Origin: Massilia sp. YIM B02443
GTDB lineage: Bacteria > Pseudomonadota > Gammaproteobacteria > Burkholderiales > Burkholderiaceae_D
Assembly: GCF_030411955.1 (NCBI RefSeq)
Contig: NZ_JASNRA010000011.1
Coordinates: forward strand, 1-64,000
Reading direction: 5' to 3'
DNA length: 64,000 bases
Translations under genes and position numbers: made by a program
Shown: positions 27,083-36,343 of the stretch, one piece after another
How the letters are laid out: each line of letters opens with the position of its first letter
Position numbering within the stretch: the stretch's first letter is position 1
Notes under the pieces: model-generated
What the model was told of the DNA's origin: nothing
Database searches by the model: none
The model's input: the letters and a program-made list of their open reading frames with translations, nothing else

Positions 27083-27428
27083 TGTCTTTATTTGAAAGAA
27101 GCAAGGTGGAAAGCGCCCACGAAATGATGCTGTACAGGATTGCCGCCAGGAAGGCCGACCAGAATCCCGCCACCTGGAATCCGCCCACCAGGTTTGCCAC
27201 CAGCCAGAACAACAAGGCATTGATGACCAGGATGAACAGGCCCATCGACAACAGCGTGACCGGCAGGGTCAGGATCACCAGCAGCGGACGGATCAGGGTG
27301 TTGACCAGCCCCAGCACCAGCGCCGCGATGAGTGCGGTGCCCAGGCTCGAGACTTCGACGGAGTGCATCAGGTAAGGCAGGGCCATCAGGGCCGCGGCAT
27401 TGATCAGCCAGGTAATCAGGAGGCGCAT
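27069..27428 (-). CDS. Phage holin family (holin_4-type) small membrane protein
   Basis: A protein of 119 residues, almost entirely hydrophobic, with three or four membrane spans (about 4-22, 30-52, 54-76 and 88-110). It belongs to the widespread 'phage holin family' of chromosomally encoded proteins, named by similarity and without known lysis function. No phage genes are near. It lies between ahcY and metF, overlapping metF by 14 bases. The placement suggests simple co-expression; its role is unknown. Confidence 0.8.
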   Translation of the reverse strand: MRLLITWLINAAALMALPYLMHSVEVSSLGTALIAALVLGLVNTLIRPLLVILTLPVTLLSMGLFILVINALLFWLVANLVGGFQVAGFWSAFLAAILYSIISWALSTLLLSNKDNGNS

Positions 27429-27541
27429 CGTGACAATCGACTTTCATGGTACGCGGGCGCCATGGCGGCACCCGGCTCGTGGAACAGCAAAGCGCCCGGG
27501 GAGCGCTTCGCGTGGAGTACAGCCGAACGACTGCTACCGGA

Positions 27542-28954
27542 TTAGTAGCGGTAGTGTTCCGGCTTGTACGGGCCTTCCTGGCTCACCGAGATGTAGGCGG
27601 CCTGCTCTTCGGTCAGCGTGGTCAGCTGGGCGTTGAGCTTCTTCAGCTGCAGGCGCGCCACCTTTTCGTCCAGCTTCTTCGGCAGCGTGTACACGCCCAC
27701 CGGATACTGCGCGGTGTTCATGAACAACTCGATCTGGGCGATGGTCTGGTTCGCGAACGACGAGCTCATCACGTACGACGGGTGGCCGGTGCCGCAACCC
27801 AGGTTCACCAGGCGGCCTTCGGCCAGCAGGATGATCCGCTTGCCATCAGGGAAGATGACGTGGTCGACTTGCGGCTTGATGTTATCCCACTGATATTTCT
27901 TCAGTGCCGCGACTTCGATTTCGTTGTCGAAGTGACCGATGTTGCAGACGATCGCCTGGTCCTTCATCTTGAGCATGTGCTGCTCGGTGATGACGTGGTA
28001 GTTGCCGGTGCAGGTAACAAAAATGTCGCCGTGTTCGGCAGCGTAGTCCATGGTCACGACGCGGTAGCCTTCCATCGCCGCCTGCAGTGCGCAGATCGGG
28101 TCGATTTCGGTGACCCACACTTGCGCCGACAGGGCGCGCATGGCCTGGGCCGAACCCTTGCCGACGTCGCCGTAACCGGCGATGACGGCGATCTTGCCCG
28201 CGACCATCACGTCGGTGGCGCGCTTGATGCCGTCGACCAGCGATTCGCGGCAGCCGTACAGGTTGTCGAACTTCGACTTGGTGACCGAGTCGTTGACGTT
28301 GATCGCCGGGAAGGCGAGTTTACCTTCCTGGTGCATCTGGTACAGGCGGTGCACGCCGGTGGTGGTTTCTTCGGTCACGCCGCGGATAGCAGGCAGGCGC
28401 TTCGAGTACCACTGCGGATCACGCGCCAGGCGGCCCTTGATCGCGTTGAACAGGCAGATTTCTTCTTCCGAGCCCGGCTTGTCCAGCACCGAGATGTCCT
28501 TCTCGGCGCGCACGCCCAGGTGCAGCAGCAGGGTGGCGTCGCCGCCGTCGTCCAGGATCATGTTGGCGTGGTTGTCGCCCGGCCACTCGAAGATGCGGTG
28601 GGTGTATTCCCAGTATTCGTCCAGGGTCTCGCCCTTGACCGCGAACACAGGGGTACCGACCGCGGCGATGGCGGCGGCGGCGTGGTCCTGGGTCGAGTAG
28701 ATGTTGCACGAGGCCCAGCGCACGGTGGCGCCCAGCGCTTCCAGGGTACGGATCAGGACCGCGGTCTGGATCGTCATGTGCAGCGAGCCGGCGATGCGCG
28801 CGCCCTTCAGTGGCTGGGCGGCGGCGTATTCTTCGCGGATCGCCATCAGGCCCGGCATCTCGGTTTCGGCGATGCGGATTTCCTTCTCGCCCCAAGATGC
28901 CAGGGTGATGTCGGTGACGATGTAGTCTTGGGAATCTTTGAGTACGGCGTTCAT
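27542..28954 (-). CDS. ahcY: Adenosylhomocysteinase
   Basis: A protein of 470 residues from the ATG at 28954, with a very strong AAGGAGGG site; a GTG sits one codon earlier. It hydrolyses S-adenosylhomocysteine to homocysteine and adenosine with bound NAD. The N-terminal substrate region is followed by the NAD fold with [14 protein letters not shown], and the C-terminus ends KPEHYRY, as is invariant in the family. An SAH riboswitch sits in the leader, so expression rises when the substrate accumulates. Confidence 0.97.
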   Translation of the reverse strand: MNAVLKDSQDYIVTDITLASWGEKEIRIAETEMPGLMAIREEYAAAQPLKGARIAGSLHMTIQTAVLIRTLEALGATVRWASCNIYSTQDHAAAAIAAVGTPVFAVKGETLDEYWEYTHRIFEWPGDNHANMILDDGGDATLLLHLGVRAEKDISVLDKPGSEEEICLFNAIKGRLARDPQWYSKRLPAIRGVTEETTTGVHRLYQMHQEGKLAFPAINVNDSVTKSKFDNLYGCRESLVDGIKRATDVMVAGKIAVIAGYGDVGKGSAQAMRALSAQVWVTEIDPICALQAAMEGYRVVTMDYAAEHGDIFVTCTGNYHVITEQHMLKMKDQAIVCNIGHFDNEIEVAALKKYQWDNIKPQVDHVIFPDGKRIILLAEGRLVNLGCGTGHPSYVMSSSFANQTIAQIELFMNTAQYPVGVYTLPKKLDEKVARLQLKKLNAQLTTLTEEQAAYISVSQEGPYKPEHYRY

Positions 28955-28988
28955 CACGCCCTCCTTTCAATGTTTAGAAAAAAGTAAC

Positions 28989-29053
28989 GTGAGCGCGGTG
29001 TTGATATCCGAGCCTGGCCAGATGAGGAATTCTGGTCGCAACGCTCCTCGGAA
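28989..29053 (-). promoter_or_regulatory. S-adenosylhomocysteine (SAH) riboswitch
   Basis: The minus strand carries the conserved blocks of the SAH riboswitch in order: CCGAGGAGCGTTGCGACC, a variable stem-loop, GCCAGGCTCGG and CGCGCTCAC. CCGAG pairs with CTCGG, and GAGCG can pair with CGCTC in the pseudoknot. It lies 34 bases upstream of ahcY. This class is known as a genetic ON switch for SAH recycling genes in Proteobacteria. Confidence 0.92.
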
Positions 29054-29124
29054 CGGGGTAGTTTAGCACGCAAGCGTCCGGCAGTCATGCTCTGATTGAG
29101 CGCGACACGTGCCGGCACATCGGC

Positions 29125-29784
29125 TCAGCGCCCGTCCATGCACACCTTGCAGGCGGCCTCGGTGAAGCGGGAGCGGCAAACGCCCTTGCCGGGATATTGC
29201 TGCTCCAGTTTCTTGTAATCGGTGCAGGTATCCGGCGTCATGCTCACGGCAGGTTGTTGCAGGTGGACGCCGTTCTTGTCGGCAAAGCTCAGGCGCGCGC
29301 CATTCGTGTCCGAACGCAGCTCGACCGATCCCACCGGGCTCCACAGGCGCAGCGCGCTGGCCTGGCTGTCGTCGGGTCCGGCCACGAACAGGGTCGACTG
29401 GCGGTACTTGGAGTCCAGGGTCAGCATCACGTTGCTGCCTTCGTCCTGGGTGACATAGCCGCCGCGTTCGATGCCCTGCTCGTCGTACAGCATCACGCCG
29501 GCCGCCTTCGATCCGCGTTTCGCCACGTGGCCATTGGCCATGACCGCATCGGGCAGGTCGCCGCTCAGGCGGGCGCGGATCACGCCCTTGCTGTCGACCA
29601 CCGCGATTTCCCTGGCAGAGATGCTGTCGAAGCTGGCCTGCTTCAGCGAACCGCCGGCGATGGCGCCGCCGCCGGCCACCAGGAAGGTGGTGAACAGCCA
29701 CATGCTGCGCTGGCGTGCGAGCTGCTTGCGCAAGCGCTCATTGCTTTCTTCGCAGGCTTGAATCCGTTGTTCGAGGGTCGTCAT
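29125..29784 (-). CDS. Hypothetical membrane-anchored protein
   Basis: A protein of 219 residues with no recognised family. Residues 1-25 are a charged, probably coiled-coil helix (EQRIQACEESNERLRKQL). A single membrane span follows at about 28-47. The remaining 170 residues, extracytoplasmic if the N-terminus is inside, are strand-rich with repeated patterns of the type 'D..G..R..L' (VVDSKGVIRARLSG, LYDEQGIERGGYV, LRSDTNGARLSF), suggesting beta repeats. Four cysteines near the C-terminus could form disulfides. It sits between metK and ahcY on the same strand but with clear gaps on both sides. Confidence 0.65.
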   Translation of the reverse strand: MTTLEQRIQACEESNERLRKQLARQRSMWLFTTFLVAGGGAIAGGSLKQASFDSISAREIAVVDSKGVIRARLSGDLPDAVMANGHVAKRGSKAAGVMLYDEQGIERGGYVTQDEGSNVMLTLDSKYRQSTLFVAGPDDSQASALRLWSPVGSVELRSDTNGARLSFADKNGVHLQQPAVSMTPDTCTDYKKLEQQYPGKGVCRSRFTEAACKVCMDGR

Positions 29785-29894
29785 GGCATGTCTCCGCGCG
29801 CGTGGTCAAAAACGAAACGCACCAGCTTAGCAGCATGGAGAGTGCGCCTGCAATGCCCGCGGCAGATCATGCAGGACGCATCCGCGTGTCCATG

Positions 29895-29928
29895 AAAAAA
29901 CGGCGCCGCTGTCAGGCAGGCGCCGTTT
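29895..29928 (-). terminator. Terminator after metK
   Basis: On the minus strand AAACGGCGCC and GGCGCCGTTT form a 10-bp stem with an 11-base loop, followed by further T residues. It lies 25 bases after the metK stop. Confidence 0.85.
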
Positions 29929-29952
29929 CGGTGATGCTGGCAGGCTGAACGA

Positions 29953-31119
29953 TCAGTTCAGGCCGGCCGCCGCGCGCAGCGCAGCCGCCTTGTCGGTGCG
30001 TTCCCAGGTGAATTCCGGCTCTTCGCGGCCGAAGTGGCCGTAGGCCGCGGTCTTGCAGTAGATCGGGCGCAGCAGGTCGAGCATCTGCACGATGCCCTTC
30101 GGACGCAGGTCGAAGTGCTCGTTGACCAGCGCCGCGATCTTCTCGTCCGAGATCACGCCGGTGCCTTCGGTGTACACGGTGATATTGATCGGACGCGCCA
30201 CGCCGATCGCGTAGCTGACCTGCACCTGGCACTGGCGCGCCAGGCCGGCGGCGACGATGTTCTTGGCCACGTAGCGGGCGGCGTAGGCGGCCGAGCGGTC
30301 GACTTTCGACGGGTCCTTGCCCGAGAACGCGCCACCGCCGTGCGGGGCTGCGCCGCCGTAGGTGTCGACGATGATCTTGCGGCCGGTCAGGCCGCAGTCG
30401 CCCTGCGGGCCGCCGATGACGAAGCGGCCGGTCGGGTTGACCAGGAAGCGGGTGTCCTTCAGCCATTCGCGCGGCAGGGTCGGCTTGATGATCTCTTCGA
30501 TCACGGCTTCTTCGATCTGCGAGTGCGAGACGTCTGGGTGGTGCTGGGTCGAGAGCACGACGGTGTCCACGGCCACCGGGCGGCCGTCGACGTAGCGCAG
30601 CGTGACTTGCGACTTGGCGTCAGGACGCAGCCATGGCAGGCGGCCGTCCTTGCGCAGCTGCGACTGGCGCTCGACCAGGCGGTGCGAGTAGTAAATGGCG
30701 GCCGGCATCAGCTCCGGGGTTTCGTCGCAGGCATAACCGAACATCAGGCCCTGGTCGCCCGCGCCCTGGTCGAGGTCGATGCCGGCGCCTTCGTCCACGC
30801 CCTGGGCGATGTCTGGCGACTGCTTGTCGTAGCAGACCATCACGGCGCAACCCTTGTAGTCGATGCCGAAATCGGTGTTGTCGTAACCGATGCGCTTGAT
30901 GGTGTTGCGCGCAACCTGAATATAATCGACGTTGGCGTGCGTGGTGATTTCGCCGGCCAGCACGACCAGGCCGGTGTTGCACAGGGTTTCAGCGGCGACG
31001 CGCGCAGTCGGGTCTTGCTCGAGGATGGCGTCGAGAATGGCGTCGGAAATCTGGTCCGCGACTTTGTCGGGATGGCCTTCGGAAACGGATTCGGAAGTGA
31101 AGAGGTAGTCGTTCGACAT
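29953..31119 (-). CDS. metK: S-adenosylmethionine synthetase
   Basis: A protein of 388 residues, standard length. It makes SAM from methionine and ATP. The N-terminal [19 protein letters not shown] holds the ATP-binding region. [12 protein letters not shown] near residue 120 and the P-loop-like [16 protein letters not shown] near 265 are the two family signatures. It is divergent from the lipid A acyltransferase gene. I see no SAM riboswitch in its leader. Confidence 0.97.
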   Translation of the reverse strand: MSNDYLFTSESVSEGHPDKVADQISDAILDAILEQDPTARVAAETLCNTGLVVLAGEITTHANVDYIQVARNTIKRIGYDNTDFGIDYKGCAVMVCYDKQSPDIAQGVDEGAGIDLDQGAGDQGLMFGYACDETPELMPAAIYYSHRLVERQSQLRKDGRLPWLRPDAKSQVTLRYVDGRPVAVDTVVLSTQHHPDVSHSQIEEAVIEEIIKPTLPREWLKDTRFLVNPTGRFVIGGPQGDCGLTGRKIIVDTYGGAAPHGGGAFSGKDPSKVDRSAAYAARYVAKNIVAAGLARQCQVQVSYAIGVARPINITVYTEGTGVISDEKIAALVNEHFDLRPKGIVQMLDLLRPIYCKTAAYGHFGREEPEFTWERTDKAAALRAAAGLN

Positions 31120-31187
31120 GTAGGCTCCATGTTACGGGTCAATGGGATCTGCCGCAGTAACTGGGTACCTGCGACGCTTTAGCGACA

Positions 31188-31214
31188 TTTATATTCCGCT
31201 TCGCAAGTTGTCTA
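31188..31214 (-). promoter_or_regulatory. Candidate metK promoter
   Basis: On the minus strand TAGACA (31214-31209) and TATAAA (31193-31188) are separated by 15 bases, a little short of ideal. They lie about 70 bases before the metK ATG. The assignment is by consensus only. Confidence 0.4.
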
Positions 31215-31306
31215 TTAACTCGGCGGATCCTGCATAAAGTGGTATTTTACGCTTCCTTGGAATTTTGGTGTGGAAACACGCGCGCCATTCAACCCTGATC
31301 AATCGC

Positions 31307-32170
31307 ATGCTAGTTGTAATTTTCCGTACGTTATCTATATTTCCCTTGCCCATCTTGCACGCGCTCGGCGCGGCCATGGGCTGGCTGGTCTACGCCTTGT
31401 CGCCGTCGTATCGGCGCCGCCTGCGCGCCAATTTGCAGCAAGCCGGCTATGACGGCCACTGGCGCCAGGCGGTCGGCGAAGCCGGCAAGGCCGCGATCGA
31501 GCTGGCTTTCGTCTGGTGCGCCAATCCGGAACGGGTTGCCAGGCATGCCACGGTGGAAGGCTGGGAGCTGGTCCAGAGCCGCCTCGACGCCGGCCGCGGG
31601 ATTGTGTTCCTGACGCCACACCTGGGCTGCTTCGAGATGACGGCGCAGCAGATCGCGCTCAAGACCGCGCTCACCGTGATGTACCGCCCGCCGCGCAAGA
31701 GCGCCCTCAAACCGCTGGTCGAAGGCGCGCGCGCGCGCCATAACCTGCACCTGGCGCCGGCCAACCTGGCCGGGGTGCGCATCCTGGCCAAGACCCTGAA
31801 AGGCGGCCAGCCGATCGGCCTGCTGCCGGACCAGGTGCCGCAGGAAGGCGAAGGCGTCTGGGCGCCGTTCTTCGGCCGCAGCGCCTACACCATGACGCTG
31901 CCGGCCAAGCTGGCCCAGCTCGGCAAGGCCGACATCCTGCTGGTGTACGCCGAGCGGCGTCCGCGCGGCGCCGGCTACATCGTGCGCTTCGTGCCCTTCG
32001 AGGGCGACCTGGGCGGCACCGCGGCCGAGCAGGCCACGGCGATCAACCGCGCCATGGAGCAACTGATCGCGCGCGCGCCGGCCCAGTATTTCTGGAGCTA
32101 CAACCGCTACAAGCAACCGGAAGGCGTGGCCGCGCCAGGAAGTGACAAAAGCGGTGAGGCTGCTGTATGA
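31307..32170 (+). CDS. Lipid A biosynthesis acyltransferase (LpxL/HtrB family), first copy
   Basis: A protein of 287 residues from the ATG at 31307, matching the family start; TTG/GTG codons at 31265/31268 with a nearby GGA are alternatives. It should transfer an acyl chain from acyl-ACP to the lipid A precursor on the inner membrane. There is an N-terminal hydrophobic helix, the HX4(D/E) catalytic motif in PHLGCFE, and the downstream LLPDQVP and PFFGR segments. A second acyltransferase overlaps its stop by four bases, so the pair resembles htrB/msbB in tandem. Confidence 0.86.
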   Translation: MLVVIFRTLSIFPLPILHALGAAMGWLVYALSPSYRRRLRANLQQAGYDGHWRQAVGEAGKAAIELAFVWCANPERVARHATVEGWELVQSRLDAGRGIVFLTPHLGCFEMTAQQIALKTALTVMYRPPRKSALKPLVEGARARHNLHLAPANLAGVRILAKTLKGGQPIGLLPDQVPQEGEGVWAPFFGRSAYTMTLPAKLAQLGKADILLVYAERRPRGAGYIVRFVPFEGDLGGTAAEQATAINRAMEQLIARAPAQYFWSYNRYKQPEGVAAPGSDKSGEAAV

Positions 32171-33030
32171 GGGTGTTGCTATGGTTGATGTGGCTGCTGC
32201 ATTTCCTGCCGCTGCCGATCCTGGGGCGGCTGGGCGAAGCCGTTGGCAGCCTGATGTTCATGATCATGGGCCGGCGCCGCCACATCGCGCTGACCAATCT
32301 GCGCCTGTGCCTGCCTGAACTGGACGAAGGCGCGCGGCGCAAGATCGCGCGCGACCATTTCCGCGCCTACGCGCGCAGCATCTTCGAGCGCTCGATCCTG
32401 TGGTGGGCGCCTGAAGAACGCGTGCGCAGCCTGATCCATGTCGAGCCCGCGGTGCCGCAGGCCGAGATGGAGTCCGGCCCCACCATCCTGCTGTGCCCGC
32501 ACTTCGTGTGCCTGGACGTGGCCGGCGTCGCCTCGCGCGTGATTCCGGTGTGCAGCATGTACGTGCCGCAAAAGAACGAAGCCTTCGACCGCCTGCTGCG
32601 CCATGGCCGCGAACGCTACGGCCCGGTGCGCCTGGTGACGCGCAAGGAAGGCATCAAGCCGATCCTGCGCGCGCTGCGCGACGGCCTGCCCTATTTCATG
32701 CTGCCGGACATGGACTTCGGCGAAAAGGATGCCGAGTTCGTGCCGTTCTTCGGCGTGCCGGCAGCGACCCTGACCGCGCTGGGCCGCATCGCCGCCACCA
32801 CCGGCGCCAAGGTGATCCCGGTGATCGCCACCTACCTGCCGAACTACCAGGGCTGGCGCGTGCGCTTCTATCCTTCGTGGGAAAACTATCCGGGCGACGA
32901 TATGGTGGAAGCAACGCGGCGCATGAACGCCTTCATCGAAGAGCGCGTGCGCGAAGCGCCGGCCGAGTATTTCTGGACCCACAAGCGCTTCAAGACCCGT
33001 CCGCCGGGCGAACCTTCCTTGTATGATTAA
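32167..33030 (+). CDS. Lipid A biosynthesis acyltransferase, second copy
   Basis: A protein of 287 residues starting in an ATGA overlap with the preceding acyltransferase. The N-terminus is a membrane helix ([17 protein letters not shown]). The catalytic HX4D motif is PHFVCLD, followed by [10 protein letters not shown] and [14 protein letters not shown]. The two copies have clearly diverged, which suggests different acyl chains or positions. It feeds lipopolysaccharide synthesis in the inner membrane. The start of dapF follows directly. Confidence 0.87.
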   Translation: MRVLLWLMWLLHFLPLPILGRLGEAVGSLMFMIMGRRRHIALTNLRLCLPELDEGARRKIARDHFRAYARSIFERSILWWAPEERVRSLIHVEPAVPQAEMESGPTILLCPHFVCLDVAGVASRVIPVCSMYVPQKNEAFDRLLRHGRERYGPVRLVTRKEGIKPILRALRDGLPYFMLPDMDFGEKDAEFVPFFGVPAATLTALGRIAATTGAKVIPVIATYLPNYQGWRVRFYPSWENYPGDDMVEATRRMNAFIEERVREAPAEYFWTHKRFKTRPPGEPSLYD

Positions 33031-33034
33031 CAGC

Positions 33035-33919
33035 ATGAAACTGAAATTTACCAAGATGCACGGCGCCGGCAATGACTTCATCGTCATCGACGCCATCAAC
33101 CAGCCGATCGACGTCGATGCCTTCGGCGCCGCGCTGTGGCGGCAGCTGGCCGACCGCCGCTTCGGCATCGGCGCCGACCAGATCCTGGTGGTCGAGCGTC
33201 CCGACCAGGACGGCGTCGATTTCCGCTACCGCATCTTCAACAACGACGGCGGCGAAGTCGAGCAGTGCGGCAACGGCTCGCGCGCCTTCGTGCGCTTCGT
33301 GGTCGACAAGGGCTTGACGCGCGAACCCAGCATCCGCGTGCAGACCATGTCGGGCATCATCAATCCGCGCCTGGAAGCGGACGGCAACGTGACGGTGGAC
33401 ATGGGCGCGCCGCGCCTCGATCCTGCCGAAGTGCCGTTCGACAGCGCCGGCCTGGACGGGCTGCCGGAAGCCGATGACATGCTGTGGCCGCTAACGCTGT
33501 CCTTGTCCTCACCTGCCGGTGCGCAGGAAATGGTGGTGCCGGTGTCGGTGGTGTCGATGGGCAATCCGCACGCGGTGCAGGTCGTGGACGACGTCGACGC
33601 CGCCCCGGTCGAGCAGACCGGGCCGCTGATCGAATCGCATGCGCGCTTCCCGAAGCGGGTCAATGCCGGCTACATGCAGATCGTCGACCGTCATCACATC
33701 CGCCTGCGCGTCCATGAACGCGGCGCCGGCGAAACGCTCGCTTGCGGCACCGGCGCCTGCGCGGCGGCGGTGGCCGGCATCCGGCGCGGCCTGCTCGATT
33801 CGCCGGTGCGCGTGTCCGCCCGTGGCGGCGAACTGAGCATCGCCTGGGCTGGACCGGGCCAGCCGGTCTACCTCAGCGGACCGGCGGTGTCGGTGTTCGA
33901 AGGCGAAGTCGAGATCTGA
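33035..33919 (+). CDS. dapF: Diaminopimelate epimerase
   Basis: A protein of 294 residues from the ATG at 33035, giving the canonical [15 protein letters not shown] start; an ATG at 33023 is also in frame. It interconverts LL- and meso-diaminopimelate for lysine and peptidoglycan synthesis, without cofactor. The two catalytic cysteines are in [10 protein letters not shown] and [13 protein letters not shown]. It follows the lipid A acyltransferases by a few bases, forming an envelope-precursor operon. Confidence 0.95.
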   Translation: MKLKFTKMHGAGNDFIVIDAINQPIDVDAFGAALWRQLADRRFGIGADQILVVERPDQDGVDFRYRIFNNDGGEVEQCGNGSRAFVRFVVDKGLTREPSIRVQTMSGIINPRLEADGNVTVDMGAPRLDPAEVPFDSAGLDGLPEADDMLWPLTLSLSSPAGAQEMVVPVSVVSMGNPHAVQVVDDVDAAPVEQTGPLIESHARFPKRVNAGYMQIVDRHHIRLRVHERGAGETLACGTGACAAAVAGIRRGLLDSPVRVSARGGELSIAWAGPGQPVYLSGPAVSVFEGEVEI

Positions 33920-33972
33920 TCTCATTCCTGGCCGGCGCCGCCGGTCAGGCAGGTAGCGGACCGCGCTTCTGC

Positions 33973-35805
33973 TCAGGCCGCCAGTTCGACGTCGGACGCT
34001 TCCTCTGCGCCCCGCGCTGCCGCATCCCCCGCGGCGTCGCCGGCCGCGCCACCGATCAGCGTACGCAGCCGGTATAGACGCTGACGGTAATTTCCCTCCG
34101 GCCCGGCCGGGCCGCAATCGACCTGCTCGAACAGCTGCACGATGCGGTCCAGCGCCTGGCGCTCGGCTGCCGTCTCGACCATCACCAGCCGCCGCTTGCT
34201 GCGTCCGTAGCTGGCGCGGATGTCGATCACCAGGCAATGGCCCTGGTCGGCGGTCGCTACGTCCAGCAGCAGCGCCTCGGCGCGGGTCAGGTTGAACAGC
34301 GCGGCCAGCTCCAGGCGCGCGCCCAGCAGCGGATGGCTGCCCGGCAGGCCGGCGTGGCCGGCCAGGCGCCCGGTCTCGGTAAAGGGCGCGGTGAGCGGAC
34401 GCGGCGCGATCTTGCGCAGCAGCTCGACCGCCTCGCGTGCGCCTTGCGCCGCCGCCTTCTGCAGCCAGTAGACGGCGCGCACGTCGTTGTTCTCGTTCTC
34501 GCGGCGCGCGCGCCATGCGTTGTGGCCGCATTCGAGCTGGGCGTCGCGGTAGCCCATCTCGGCCGCCCGCTCCAGGAAACGCTGGGCATCGGCCACGTTA
34601 CGCTGCGAAAACTCGGGCTTGATATAGATGCGCGACAGCGCGTACCAGGCCTCGGCCAATCCCTGCTCTCCCGCCAGCGTCAGCCAGCGGATCGCCTTCT
34701 TGAAGTTGGCGACATGCGCGTTGGCGACATGCGCGTGGGCGACATGCGCGTTTGCGACATGCGCGTTGGCGACATGCGCGTGGGCGACATGCGCGTGGGC
34801 GACATGCGCGTTGGCGACATGCGCGTTGGCGACGTGCGCGTCTGCGATGTGCGCGTTGGCATCCGCCGCATCCGCCGCTCCCGGCTTCGTTCCCTGCGCC
34901 ACGCGCCGCCCGTCGATGCGCATGCGCGCGCATCGCAGCCCCATCGCCAGCTGTGCATGGCGGTCATGCTCGGCCGCCGCCAGTTCCCACAAGCCGGCCG
35001 GCTCCCCCGGCTCGAGCACCACGTTGCCCGCTGCCTGGGCGCCCTCTTCCTGTTCCATCACTCCGAGCGCCGGATCCAGCAGGCGCGCGCAGCGCGATAG
35101 CAAGGCGATCTCGTCCGGGGCGAAGCGCCGCATCTCGCCCTGCTCGCCACGTTCGCGCACCAGGGAACGCGCCAGCGGCAGCGCACGCGCCAGGTACTCG
35201 TTCCACTGGCGAGCGTCCCAGGCCTGCTCCAGTACGCCGAACTGGGCGTCGGCGACGCCGTTGTCGGCCGCGCGCCGCAGCCAGCCCTGGGGCGCGGGAC
35301 GGGCCGGCGGCTGGGCGGCGGTCGGCGCCGCCGTGCGCGCAGGGGCCGCGGCATCGGATGCGGTGGCCGGGGCGCGCACCGGCGCCGGCCGCTTGTCCTG
35401 CTGCGCCAGCAGCCACTGCGCATGCGGGAAGCCGGCGCGCGCCGCGTCTTCCAGCGCGCGCACCGCCTTCGGGTGCGGCGCCGCGCCCGGGGCCATTGCA
35501 CCCAGCACCAGCTGGGCGAATACCAGCCCGGCGTGCACGCTGCCGTCGTCATAGGCGCGCTCGTACCACGGCGCCAGCGCGGCCGGGTTGCGTTGCGCGA
35601 TTTCGAGGGGAATATGGTCGCCGATCAGTTGCCAGGCGGGAGAACACTCCTGGCGCGCGGCGCGCTCCAGCCAGTGCAGTGCCGTGGGCAGGCTCTGCGG
35701 CAGTCCGGCGCTGCCGAACAGGTACAGCTTGCCCAGCTCGAGCTGGGCAGCGACGTGCCCGGCGCGGGCATTGCGAATGATCGCCAGTTCTTCGCGGTTG
35801 GCCAT
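33973..35805 (-). CDS. Sel1/TPR-like repeat protein with a low-complexity pentapeptide tract
   Basis: A protein of 610 residues from the ATG at 35805. Helical repeats of Sel1 type (for example AQLELGKLYLFGSAGLPQS near the start, and the block AIRWLTLAGEQGLAEAWYALS near 380) indicate a protein-interaction scaffold. No signal peptide is seen. An Ala/Pro-rich linker lies at about 145-185. A run of about ten ANAHV-type pentapeptides lies near 315-365, encoded by a 15-bp DNA repeat. The last ~120 residues have no assigned fold. Partners are unknown. Confidence 0.78.
   Translation of the reverse strand: MANREELAIIRNARAGHVAAQLELGKLYLFGSAGLPQSLPTALHWLERAARQECSPAWQLIGDHIPLEIAQRNPAALAPWYERAYDDGSVHAGLVFAQLVLGAMAPGAAPHPKAVRALEDAARAGFPHAQWLLAQQDKRPAPVRAPATASDAAAPARTAAPTAAQPPARPAPQGWLRRAADNGVADAQFGVLEQAWDARQWNEYLARALPLARSLVRERGEQGEMRRFAPDEIALLSRCARLLDPALGVMEQEEGAQAAGNVVLEPGEPAGLWELAAAEHDRHAQLAMGLRCARMRIDGRRVAQGTKPGAADAADANAHIADAHVANAHVANAHVAHAHVAHAHVANAHVANAHVAHAHVANAHVANFKKAIRWLTLAGEQGLAEAWYALSRIYIKPEFSQRNVADAQRFLERAAEMGYRDAQLECGHNAWRARRENENNDVRAVYWLQKAAAQGAREAVELLRKIAPRPLTAPFTETGRLAGHAGLPGSHPLLGARLELAALFNLTRAEALLLDVATADQGHCLVIDIRASYGRSKRRLVMVETAAERQALDRIVQLFEQVDCGPAGPEGNYRQRLYRLRTLIGGAAGDAAGDAAARGAEEASDVELAA
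34711..34860. repeat. 15-bp minisatellite, ten copies
   Basis: Ten consecutive 15-base units of consensus GACATGCGCGTTGGC, with a few substitutions (TTGGC, TGGGC, TTTGC endings; the last two units are more diverged). The unit is a multiple of three, so gain or loss of copies keeps the reading frame of the Sel1-like gene and changes only the number of ANAHV pentapeptides. Confidence 0.95.
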
Positions 35806-36343
35806 GGTTGGAGTCTTGGTGAGTGGATCGGCAGCACTCGGTGGCGACACCGGCAGCAGATTGTTGCACGCCGGTTAAGTTGCCAATATACAAGGCATTG
35901 ACAGGCTGCGCCGCCTCCGACGCGGTTTTTGGCAAAAGTCTAAGCCGCCCCTGTCCCCGATTCGATGCGAATCCCGGCTCTCTTGATGGGTCGCAAATCT
36001 GTGTAAAGCGGATGAAACCGGCGCCATGGCATGCATGACAACCCCGTGTCAGGGCCGCGCTGGATGCGCTTGCCGACGGGTCGTCGTGTACGGTTTTGCA
36101 CCGGTTTTGCCGTATTTTGCGGTGTCGGCGGGCGCGTATCCGGCATTTGTGACATCGGCCATGACACGCGTTTCAAAAATACAACAACACAATTGGTTTT
36201 CTTGGCTTTCGACCCAGCGCCCCCGCCATAATTGACCAAATAGCATAGCTTGATGCTTGAAACATATAAGGTGCACGTATCCGGTGTCCAGCCAGCGTCT
36301 CGACGCCGGAATGAATGCGTTTACCGTCACAGGAACACCCATA
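35806..36343. other. 538-base region without a convincing gene
   Basis: It lies between the divergent Sel1-like gene and the first porin gene. Base composition drops towards AT in the last 150 bases, where CATATAAGG about 70 bases before the porin start could be a -10 region. Short open frames exist but lack a ribosome binding site or family similarity. I see no RNA gene or repeat. Confidence 0.6.

Noticed and set aside
27069..27428. Prophage remnant, suggested by the holin-like gene
   Set aside because: No other phage gene or attachment site is present, and the gene is embedded in a methionine-cycle operon.
31120..31264. SAM riboswitch upstream of metK
   Set aside because: None of the conserved SAM-I, SAM-II or SAM-IV type blocks could be found in the leader.
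34711..34860. Possible CRISPR array
   Set aside because: The units are contiguous 15-mers without unique spacers, inside a coding frame. No cas genes are near.
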